From Thalassia testudinum (Eukaryota > Streptophyta > Magnoliopsida > Alismatales > Hydrocharitaceae): a stretch of DNA of 64,000 nucleotides. Each line of letters starts with the position of its first letter. The stretch's first letter is position 1. The notes below the pieces were generated by a model. It was not told the DNA's origin. It ran no database searches and was given only the letters and a program-made list of their open reading frames with translations. Made by a program: the position numbers and the translations under genes. The stretch spans positions 150,400,501 through 150,464,500 of the forward strand of contig JAZHRO010000063.1 in NCBI GenBank assembly GCA_037157565.1. Reading direction: 5' to 3'. Shown one piece after another: positions 10,729 to 20,436 of the stretch.

Positions 10729-12110
10729 TGATTGCGCACAATCATAGGTCTTAATTGACCTAAATTAGGTTAAAACTTAGCATAAGTTAGGGTAAATCAT
10801 CCATGCATAAGCATTATCTGCATCTTTACTACTTTACTTTAGCTATGCATAAAATAATGTTATAATGTGCTGATTAAGGTCATTATGTCAATTATAGGTA
10901 ATAAGCTAATCAGAAGCTAGATTTGGAGCTGGATCTGAAGCTGCATCAGGAATAATGGGTGTTGTAGCTGGGCTGGAGCAGAAGACTTAGATTAGATATA
11001 GTAAATAATAATGTAAGGGAGTTAAGATATGCTATTCTATTAAGTAGGAATAAAGCAGTAAAATATGAAGAGCTTAGGTCCATCCTAGCCCTAGGATAGC
11101 CTAGAGACTTCCCCTAAGCCTTAGCCAACCTTAGATTAGGTCACCACACCCTAGGAAACCTTAAAACCCTAGTTCCAACCTTTATTTGGACGTCCAGATG
11201 AATTATACGATGTCCATAACCCTTAGCCAACTCTCGCACACCTCAAACCCACTTCTGCAGTGTTATTGGATATCCAGACACTTTGTCAGACGTCCAAATT
11301 CTGTAGAATACCCAAAACAGAACCTAGAATTCCCCCTGACTCAGATTGGACGTTTAGAACTGAAGTTTGGACTTCTGATTTTTGAGTATAAGTCATCTGA
11401 TTCTATTTTTGGATGTCTGGAACTATTCTCCAATTCCTGTTTTGAGATTCAAGCCTTGATCGTGGATCTCTAGCTCCTTAGACCCAATTCCAATCCCATA
11501 GGAACCTAAATTAAGGTACCTTAACCCTAGTACACCACCTCTAGACCTCCCTAGGGACCTAATTAGGTCCTCACCAAACTCAATTGATTTAGATCATAGT
11601 CAATTACCATCACCTAAGTCAATTGGACTCATAGGGTCCAATTAAGCTCAGATCTCAACCCACACAAGTCCAATTGGACTTAGTGAGAGTCCAATTGACC
11701 TAAGCCCAACCTAATTGAGTTATTTCACTCTCAATTAAATTCACACTCATTCAATTAAACTTAGGTTAAGTTTAATTACAATTTCCCCTTAGCAATTAGG
11801 GTTTGCAACCCTAATTCAAGGCATACACCTACCCAAACCCCTTAGAACCTAACCTAGACCTCTTAGCCACCTAGGGCACGACCACACACACACACACACC
11901 CCCATTCACTCACACACACTCCTCTAGAGTTCTCTAGAACTCTCTTGAGGTGGCGCCACTCTTGGTTGCCAAATTTAGCAACCAAGAGGCATTCAATTCT
12001 TAGATCCACTTTTTGTGGATCTAAGAACCACTTATCTCTCACTTGGCTGGCCACGCATTGGAGCCCTCTCTAGAGAGTTCCACACCTCTCTAGAGAGACT
12101 CCCTTTGGTC

Positions 12111-12118
12111 TATAAAAA
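12111..12118 (+). promoter_or_regulatory. TATA box of LTR B1
   Basis: TATAAAAA between the inverted pieces GGTC and GACC. It is conserved at 47363 in element B's 3' LTR but changed to TATGAAAA at 40011 in its 5' LTR. Confidence 0.6.
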
Positions 12119-12535
12119 GACCTAAGGGGTGGCCATTTGCACCCATCCTTTTCCTTCGCATTCATTCCACTTAGGCTAGCCATTTCCATCTCCACTCCAC
12201 CTCCACGAGGAGCACCACCATGAAGTCCACCATCTCCACTCTAGGATGCTGGATCATCTCCCCAACCTCTCTCCAAGGGCTGACCTAAGCACCATTGGTT
12301 GCCCCTCCTCCCAGCCACTCAAAGGCCATCAGAGACCACCTCCGAATGCCCTTCCTTTCTGCTAGATTAGTAACTTAGCTCTTCATAGTTTTACTACTTT
12401 CATTTACTACTTAGTAGTGTAGCTTTTATTCTCCCCCAATGATGCATGCAAAATCCCCCCATAGATTTCTGTATGCGATCATTTTCTAGTAGCTAGATTT
12501 ACATTTTCAAGCATTCCTATACAAGCTTTCTTCTA

Positions 12536-12540
12536 CATTC
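12536..12540. repeat. Target site duplication of the copia element, left copy
   Basis: CATTC, repeated at 19895-19899 right after the last LTR. It shows that the copia element jumped into LTR B1. Confidence 0.9.
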
Positions 12541-14265
12541 TATTGGTGCTAGAGCACCACGATCATTTTTTTTTATGATAACAAAACACGTGTCATTTAA
12601 CATTTGCACTTGGAGTCTTAGATTTCAGGATATTTGCAAATGGAGACGTGATTAGACGAAGTTTGAGCTCACATCCAGGACAGATTGGAGGAACTTGATG
12701 GAGAACAGAGGAGATTCGCAAGGAGTGATAGATTGAAGATGGAAGGACAAGAAGAATAGGATAGAATTCTATTTATTCCTTTCATGTACATTTGTCTTTA
12801 TTTTCTTACTCTTTATTTCCTTAGAACATTATGTTAAAGAGCCTCAAAGTTCCCTAACAGTAGTCCTAGGAACACCGACACAACCCTAGGATACTTAGGT
12901 TTTCTATAGAAAACTTAGAAAACCAATATAGGCTTCAAACAGCACTTCCTGACGTCTAATTCCAAGATCAGATGTCGATAATGTGTTTTAAGACGTCTGA
13001 CTATCTGATTCAAACGTCTGATAAACATTTAGGCTGGAGGTGGTTGTTGTGTCTGATGAAATCAGATGTCCAGACCTTAGTCCAGACGTCTTAGAAGACG
13101 TTTGATGAATTTGCCAGACGTCCAATTAGTGGACCGTTGGATGGCTTAGCAAACACTCAAGGATATGACTGTTAGAGCCTTATCAGACGTCCTTAGGCCT
13201 TTCCAGATATCTGATAAATGACCATTTGCCTCGGCTGACCCAAAATCTCTTCTCAAAGATTTTCTAGCCATTGCACTCTCTTAGAAATCCATTCCCACGA
13301 AAAAGTAGGTTTCCAGACGTCCAGACATAGTGCCAGACGTCCTGTATGTCATTTGATGGACTTGCACTAGAACCCTATTTAGATCTGATCCAAGTCAGGA
13401 AGAAACCCGCTTAAAATCAGACGTCTAATGTTGTTCCCAGACATCTTAAAGTGATCTTCCAGATGTCTGATGCCAGGATCAGACGTCTGATAAGCCTGTT
13501 AGTGCAATCATTGTTCCTGATTTTGGCCTGATTCTCTTGGGTTTTGCTCCCAACGGCTATGGAAGCTTTCCTAAGCCTTCCAAAGCCTTCCTAAGGCCTC
13601 TATAAATAGAGAGGAACCTCTTGCACACCAAGACACACCTAGATACACAAGAAACACTTTTTAATACACTTTCAAACTCTTTTGTGTCCTAAAGAAGCTC
13701 TTGCTCTCCAAGCTCCAATTCTTCATCTAGAGAGCATCAAGCATTTGCGCATCCACTCTCCTGCCGTAGTTCACGAGAGCGACGTTGCGCCGCCGCGTGG
13801 CTCACGCACCGGTGTCATCAATCCAACGCACTCCTTGCAAAGGGGAGTTTCCTGATTCCTATAGAAGCTAGGTTTAAATTACTTTGTTGGCTCTATAGGA
13901 TTGTTGTCATTTATCTTTATTATTTGGTTGGGTATTCGCTTTGTGAATTCCCATCTCCTTCGTGGGACAAAATCCTTCTAATGAAGAAAAGGGGTTTGAG
14001 GTACGCTACCCTCGTATAAAGTAGCGTGGTTGTAATTGAGGTTGAATCACCCTCGTTTAAGTGATTCGGTTAGTGGATTTGATTAACTTGGTTTATCGGA
14101 AAATCCTAACTCGAGAGGGTTAGGTGGTGGTTTTTACTCGGTTTCGGTTTCCACCTAAAAATCTTTGTAAACTTTGTGTGATTGAATTTTGTGAGATTGT
14201 TTATTATCTTTTCCGCAATTTTTTACGTCACGCTGATCTCACCCCCTCCGAGTAGGAAAATTACA
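12541..14265 (+). repeat. Copia element 5' LTR
   Basis: 1725 bp, starting TATTGGTGCTAGAGCACC (TG mutated to TA) and ending AAATTACA. It pairs with 18169-19894. The region 12945-13500 is packed with GACGTC palindromes and one-base variants. Downstream are a TATA box at 13601 and a U5 part with tandem TCGTATAAAGTAGCG/TCGTTTAAGTGATTCG-like phrases near 14010-14070. Confidence 0.92.
13601..13608 (+). promoter_or_regulatory. TATA box of copia LTR (5' copy)
   Basis: TATAAATA within CCTCTATAAATAGAGAGG, itself nearly palindromic. It is repeated at 19230-19237. Confidence 0.7.
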
Positions 14266-14267
14266 AT

Positions 14268-14280
14268 TGGTATCAGAGCA
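14268..14280 (+). other. Copia primer binding site
   Basis: TGGTATCAGAGCA two bases after the LTR end, the usual complement to initiator tRNA-Met in plant Ty1/copia elements. Confidence 0.9.
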
Positions 14281-14322
14281 GGTCTGGCGTTATCGGTGTT
14301 ACAAACCGGCGAGGATCTAGAT

Positions 14323-15462
14323 ATGGAGGGAAAAGCATTCGTGTGCACCGAAGGACACGATACCTCGCGACCACCATACTTTGTACGTATAGATTTCATT
14401 TATTGGAAAAATTGTATGACTATGTGGTTGCAGGCCTACGACTTCCGGGTGTCGGAAAAATGCGAATCCGCATTTCTGATTCCCAAGAAACTCGCAAGAG
14501 GTTACTCAGAAGATCAGGTTCGGAATCTCAACCTCAACGCAAAGGCAATGAATGCCTTGTATTGCGCGTTGAGTCCGAAAGGGTTCGAGCAAATCGAAGA
14601 GTTCACTACCGCCCATGAGATATGGAGGAAGTTATAAGACACTCATGAGGAGACGAGCTCGGAAGAAGATCTCGAGAAGAAGGAAACCGCGTGCCTTGGT
14701 TTCATGGCAATCGGAGAAAGTGACATCGACAGCGAAAGCGACTCCGACAATGAGGTAAACTCGGATTTACAATATGCTTTTAATGAGTTGTATGAGCTTA
14801 GTAAATCACTAAAAATAGAAAACAAAAGCTTGAAAAAGAATCTTAGTTTTCTTAAATCTGAAAATGAAAGGCTAGAAAATAAACATAAGGATCTAGAAAT
14901 AAGCCCTAGTTCTAACACTTCTGAAAATGAAAATTTGTTTCTAGAAAATAAAAACCTCATCAATGAAAATAATAAATTGATTGAGGAAAATGATTATCTA
15001 AAGTAAGAAATCTGTGATTTAAAAACTAAGATGCATACTATAGAAAAAGAAATAGCATGTCTTAGGGAAAACTCTAACAAATTAATCAACAAAGTAGATA
15101 ATTTATATAGCCCTAAGATTGAGAAAGGATCTCCATCAAGGAGACCCGCTAACAGATCCGGATCCAAGCCCACTTGGATACTGAAAAAAGAATTGGAATC
15201 TTGTTTTGTAGGTTTCAGGGATAACTACAACACAAAGGACTGGACCTACAAACTCAAGGCTGGTCAACTCAAGTTGGGAGAACCAAGGAGTAGACCAAGG
15301 AGGAGAAGACCAATGAGACAGCGAACAAACGATGGACCCGCCGCACGTCGACCACTAGACTGGAGACTGGCGCCGATGCCTGGGCCTCCAAGCTATGGAT
15401 GGGAGCCCCATCCGATGTGGCATCCACTACCACCATTTGGGCCATTTTATTGGCCATGGTAG
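14323..15462 (+). pseudogene. Shrunken copia gag reading frame
   Basis: One continuous frame of 380 codons from the ATG at 14323 to TAG at 15460. It is broken only by TAA at 14635 and 15004, both readable as CAA to TAA. Residues 1-104 resemble the N-terminus of plant copia Gag (YFVRIDFIYWKNCMTMWLQA, NLNAKAMNALYCALS, TAHEIWRKL). The frame then jumps directly to the acidic DSESDSDNEV segment that normally follows the zinc knuckle, so the capsid centre and knuckle are deleted in frame. Residues 145-270 form a heptad-rich coiled coil (ENKSLKKNLSFLKSENERLE). The tail is Arg- then Pro/Trp-rich (GPFYWPW). No enzyme domain follows. If translated after stop suppression it could act as a Gag fragment; that is speculation. 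Confidence 0.8.
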
Positions 15463-15789
15463 GTGAGGTAAAACCCTTTACCCTATCATCTTATTATTAG
15501 CATTTAGATAGGGGCAGTTAAAAAAATTATGTGCTAATTGTCAATTTTTAAGGGGGAGATGCAAGTTAGCTAAATTTCCTTTAGTAAGGGGGAGAAAAAT
15601 AACAGCTATCTTGTTGTTACAAAAAAGGGAGGACATTACTCTTGTTTAAAAGAAATTCATAGAAGAGCATGTTTTAAGGGGGAGTTATAGGAAATGTAAA
15701 ATCAATTAAACCTTTTTGATAATGCCAAAAAGGGGGAGGATTTTTTGCATTATTATTTCTGATTTTGTCATCATCAAAAAGGGGGAGAT
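15463..15789 (+). other. Copia 3' untranslated region and polypurine tract
   Basis: Non-coding, with several AAGGGGGAG(A) runs (15552, 15587, 15677, 15729) and the final tract AAAAAGGGGGAGAT next to the first LTR unit. Multiple purine runs upstream of the LTR are typical of this lineage. Confidence 0.75.
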
Positions 15790-16583
15790 TGTTGGTGCTA
15801 GAGCACCACGATCATTTATTTTGATGATAACAAAACACGTGTCATTTAACATTTGCACTTGGAGTCTTAGATTTTAGGACAATTGCAAATGGAGACGTGA
15901 TTAGATGAAGTTCGAGCTCACATCCAGGACGGATTGGAGGAGCTTGCTGGAGAACAGAGGAGATTCGCGAGGAGCGATAGATTGAAGATGGAAGGACAAG
16001 AAGAATAGGATAGAATTCTATTTATTCCTTTCTTGTACTTTTGTCTTTATTTTCTTGCTCTTTATTTCCTTAGAACATTATGTTAAAGAGCCTCAAAGTA
16101 TCCTAACAGTAGTCCTAGGAACATCGGCACAACCCTAGGATACTTAGGTTTTCTGTAGAAAACTTAGAAAACCAATATAGGCTTCAAACAACACTTCCAG
16201 ACGTCTAATTCCAAGATCAGAAGTCTCATAATGTATTTTAAGACATCTGACTGTTTGATTCAGACATCTGATAAATATTTAGGCTGGAGTTGGTAGTTGT
16301 GTCTAACGAAATCAGACGTCCAAACCTTAGTCCAGACGTCTTAGAAGACGTCTGATGAATTTGCCAGACGTCCAATTAGTGGACCGTTGGCTGGCTTAGC
16401 AAACACTCAAGGATATGAGCGTTAGAGCCTTATCAGATGTCTGATAAATGACCGTTTGCCTCGGCTGACCCAAAATCTCTTCTCAGAGATTTTCTAGCCG
16501 TTGCACTCTCTTGGAAATCCATTCCCACGAAAAAGTAGGTTCATTATTATTTATGGTTTTGTCATCATCAAAAAGGGGGAGAT
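15790..16583 (+). repeat. Truncated LTR unit 1 of tandem array
   Basis: 794 bp: the first ~740 bp of the LTR (TGTTGGTGC to AAAAAGTAGGTT) joined to ~45 bp copied from just upstream of the 3' LTR (CATTATTATTTATGG...AAAAAGGGGGAGAT). The unit therefore ends with its own polypurine tract. The TATA box and everything downstream are missing. Confidence 0.9.
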
Positions 16584-17376
16584 TGTTGGTGCTGGAGCAC
16601 CACGATCATTTGTTTTAATGATAACAAAACACGTGTCATTTAACATTTACACTTGGAGTCTTAGATTTCAGGACAATTGCAAATGGAGACGTGATTAGAT
16701 GAAGTTTGAGCTCACATCCAGGACGGATTGGAGGAGCTTGATGGAGAACAGAGGAGATTCGCGAGGAGCGATAGATTGAAGATGGAAGGACAAGAAGAAT
16801 AGGATAGAATTCTATTTATTCCTTTCATGTACTTTTGTCTTTATTTTCTTGCTCTTTATTTCCTTAGAACATTATGTTAAAGAGCCTCAAGGTACCCTAA
16901 CAGTAGTCCTAGGAACATCGGCACAACCCTAGGATACTTAGGTTTTCTGTAGAAAACTTAGGAAACCAATATAGGCTTCAAACAACACTTCCAGACGTCT
17001 AATTCCAAGATCAGACGTCTGATAATGTATTTTAAGACATCTGACTGTTTGATTCAGACGTCTGATAAACATTTAGTGTAGAGTTGGTAGTTGTGTTTAA
17101 CGAAATCAGACGTCCAGACCTTAGTCCAGACGTCTTAGAAGACGTCTGATGAATTTGCCAGACGTCCAATTAGTGGACCGTTGGCTGGCTTAGCAAACAC
17201 TCAAGGATATCACCGTTAGAGCCTTATCAGATGTCTGATAAATGACCGTTTGCCTCGGCTGACCCAAAATCCTTCTCAGAGATTTTCTAGCCGTTGCACT
17301 CTCTTGGAAATCCATTCCCACGAAAAAGTAGGTTCATTATTATTTATGATTTTGTCATCATCAAAAAGAGGGAGAT
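16584..17376 (+). repeat. Truncated LTR unit 2 of tandem array
   Basis: 793 bp, same composition and same internal junction as unit 1, starting TGTTGGTGCTGGAGCACC. The short open frame 16501-16698 spans the junction and recurs at 17294-17491; it is a by-product of the repeat. Confidence 0.9.
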
Positions 17377-18168
17377 TGTTGGTGCTGGAGCACCACGATC
17401 ATTTGTTTTAATGATAACAAAACACGTGTCATTTAACATTTGCACTTGGAGTCTTAGATTTCAGGACAATTGCAAATGGAGACGTGATTAGACGAAGTTC
17501 GAGCTCACATCCAGGATGGACTGGAGGAGCTTGATGGAGAACAGAGGAGATTCGCGAGGAGCGATAGATTGAAGATGGAAGGATAAGAAGAATAGGATAG
17601 AATTCTATTTATTCCTTTCATGTACTTTTGTCTTTATTTTCTTGCTCTTTATTTCCTTAGAACATTATGTTAAAGAGCCTCAAAGTGCCCTAACAGTAGT
17701 CCTAGGAACATCGACACAACCCTAGGATACTTAGGTTTTCTGTAGAAAACTTAGAAAACCAATATAGGCTTCAAACAGCACTTCCAGACGTCTAATTCCA
17801 AGATCTGACGCCTGACTGTTTGATTCAGACGTCTGATAAACATTTAGGCTGGAGTTGGTAGTTGTGTCTGACGAAATTAGACGTCCGGACCTTAGTCCAG
17901 ACGTCTTAGAAGACGTCTGATGAATTTGCCAGACGTCCAATTAGTGGACCATTGGCTGGCTTAGCAAACACTCAAGGATATGACCGTTAGAGCCTTATCA
18001 GACGTCCTTAGGCCTTTCCAGACGTCTGATAAATGACCGTTTGCCTCGGCTGACCCAAAATCTCTTCTCAGAGATTTTCTAGCCGTTGCACTCTCTTGGA
18101 AATCCATTCCCACGAAAAAGTAGGTTCATTAATATTTATGGTTTTGTCATCATCAAAAAGGGGGAGAT
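17377..18168 (+). repeat. Truncated LTR unit 3 of tandem array
   Basis: 792 bp, same junction. It lacks about 20 bp near 17808 (one GACGTC pair) and keeps a CAGACGTCCTTAGGCC segment that units 1 and 2 have lost, so it is closer to the full LTR in that part. Confidence 0.88.
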
Positions 18169-19894
18169 TGTTGGTGCTAGAGCACCATGATCATTTGTTT
18201 TGATGATAACAAAACACGTGTCATTTAACATTTGCACTTGGAGTCTTAGATTTCAGGACAATTGCAAATGGGGACGTGATTAGACGAAGTTCGAGCTCGC
18301 ATCCAGGACGAATTGGAGGAGCTTGATGGAGAACAGAGGAGATTCACGAGGAGCGATAGATTGAAGATGGAAGGAAAAGAAGAATAGGAAAGAATTTTAT
18401 TTATTCCTTTCATGTACTTTTGTCTTTATTTTCTTGCTCTTTATTTCCTTAGAACATTATGTTAAAGAGCATCAAAGTATCCTAACAATAGTCCTAGGAA
18501 CACCGACACAACCCTAAGATACTTAGGTTTTCTGTAGAAAACTTAGAAAACCAATATAGGCTTCAAATAGCACTTCCTGACGTCTAATTCCAAGATCAGA
18601 CGTCTGATAATGTGTTTTAAGATGTCTGACTATTTGATTCAAACGTCTGATAAACATTTAGGCTGGAGTTGGTAGTTGTGTCTGATGAAATCTGACGTCC
18701 AGACCTTAGTCCAAACGTCTTAGAAGACGTCTAATGAATTTGCCAGACGTCCAATTAGTGGACCATTGGCTGGCTTAGCAAACACTCAAGGATATGACCG
18801 TTAAAGCCTTATCAAGCGTCCTTAGGCCTTTCCAGACATTTGAAAAATGACCGTTTGCCTCAGCTGACCCAAAATCTCTTCTCAAAGATTTTCTAGCCAT
18901 TGCACTCTCTTAGAAATCCATTCCCACGAAAAAGTAGGTTTCCAGATGTCCAGACATAGTGCCAGACGTCCTGTATGTCATCTGACGGACTTGCACTAGA
19001 ACCCTATTTAAATCTGATCCAAGTCAGGAAGACACCCGCTTAAAATCAGACGTCTAATGTTGTTCCTAGACATCTTAAAGTGATCTTCCAAACGTCTGAT
19101 GCCTGGATCAGACATCTGATAAGCCTGTCAGTGCAATCATTATTCCTGATTTCGGCCTGATTCTCTTGGGCTTTGCTCCCAACGGCTATAGAAGCTTTCT
19201 TAAGCCTTCCAAAGCCTTCCTAAGGCCTCTATAAATAGAGAGGAACCTCTTGCACACCAAGACACACCTAGATACACAAGAAACACTTTGTAATACACTT
19301 TCAGGCTCTTTTGTGTCCTAAAGAAGCTTTTGCTCTCCAAGCTCCAGTTCTTCATCTTGAGAGCACCAAGCATTTGCGCATCCACTCTCCCGCTGTAGTT
19401 CACGAGAGCGACGTTGCGCCGTCGCGTGGCTCGCGCACCCGTGTCATCGATCCGACGCACTCCTTGCAAAGGGGAGTTTCCTGATTCCTATAGAAGCTAG
19501 GTTTAAATTACTTTGTTGGCTCTATAGGATTGTTGTCATTTATCTTTATTATTTGGTTGGGTATTCGCTTTGTGAATTCCCATCTCCTTCGTGGGACAAA
19601 ATCCTTCTAATGAAGAAAAGGGGTTTGAGGTACGCTACCCTCGTATAAAGTAGCGTGGTTGTAATTGAGGTTGAATCACCCTCGTTTAAGTGATTCGGTT
19701 AGTGGATTTGATTAACTTGGTTTATCGGAAAATCCTAACTCGAGAGGGTTAGGTGGTGGTTTTCACCCGATTTGGGTTTCCACCTAAAAATCTTTGTGTA
19801 CTTTTTGTGATTGAATTTTGTGAGATTTTTTATTATCTTTTCCGCAATTTTTTACGTCACGCTAATCTCACCCCCTCCGTGTAGGAAAACTACA
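18169..19894 (+). repeat. Copia element 3' LTR (complete)
   Basis: 1726 bp, TGTTGGTGC...AACTACA, collinear with the 5' LTR over its full length; TATA box at 19230. It is followed directly by the CATTC duplication. Confidence 0.92.
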
Positions 19895-19899
19895 CATTC
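19895..19899. repeat. Target site duplication of the copia element, right copy
   Basis: CATTC, identical to 12536-12540; solo LTR B1 resumes here. Confidence 0.9.
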
Positions 19900-20436
19900 C
19901 ATGTTGCAAACACTTCTCTGTATGAATGAATGAATAAAAGATATACTTTTACACACATGTCTATGTTTTAAATCACCATGAGATTATTGGTTTCCATCTT
20001 TTCTGTGTGATTCAAGTTACCTGTTTTTCACTTATATATATATATATATATATTGCAACAAGCATGTTGGTTCCGGAAAATATAGAAGACCTAACTATAA
20101 ATGCATTTTCTGTAAATAGCCACCACGTAACTAGAATTGTGCGCACCAAAACTCACACTTTCACTTTCGTTATCTATCTGACACACACGCACGTAATTAG
20201 AATTCATAATAGAAGTGACGAAATCTTAATCCGAAGATTGGAAATCGGCATGCGATTTTAAATAAAGTAGAGCGATAGAGGAACAATTTCAGATTTGCAC
20301 AAACGCTTCCTAGAGACGAACGACCAGGACTCAAAGCCTTGTTACTTTTACAAAAATCATTTTTTGACGAACTTTTTTGCACGTCTATACTACGATTTTC
20401 AATGGCTTTCAAATGTGCGAAAATGCCTTTCCGTCA
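19900..20436 (+). mobile_element. Solo LTR B1, right piece
   Basis: U5 end of LTR B, collinear with 40440-40817 and 47780-48156 (ATGTTGCAAA...; ACGAACGACCAGGACTCAA; ends CCGTCA). It contains a pure TA microsatellite at 20032-20053. After 20436 the 3' tail of element A resumes. Confidence 0.82.

Larger units (their letters stand above)
10729..12540 (+). mobile_element. Solo LTR B1, left piece
   Basis: Starts TGATTGCGCACAATCA and is collinear with the LTRs of element B (38630 and 46010). It carries GGACGTCC/GATGTCC motifs (11186-11420), CAATTGGACT repeats (11600-11710) and a TATA box at 12111. It is interrupted at 12540 by the copia element and resumes at 19900. There is no B-type interior, so it is a solo LTR. 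A matching target duplication is not clear: GGGAT before, AGGGG after. ORF-like stretches inside are not supported as genes. Confidence 0.85.
12541..19894 (+). mobile_element. Non-autonomous Ty1/copia element with an expanded 3' end
   Basis: 5' LTR 12541-14265, initiator-Met-type primer site at 14268, one shrunken gag-like frame (14323-15462), purine tract before 15790, three truncated LTR units (15790-18168) and a full 3' LTR (18169-19894). No protease, integrase, RT or RNase H is present, so it would need proteins from a relative. The Gag remnant, the primer site and the purine tract (AAAAAGGGGGAGA) fit the SIRE/Maximus side of Ty1/copia. LTR identity is about 93% by eye. Confidence 0.9.

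Noticed and set aside
15790..18168. A CRISPR-like or satellite array
   Set aside because: The ~793-bp units are LTR pieces with polypurine tracts, fully explained by the copia element.
10729..20436. LTR B1 as the true 3' LTR of element A's gag-pol
   Set aside because: A has matching LTRs at 2307 and 21635 with identical AAGGT flanks, and its 3' tail resumes after 20436.
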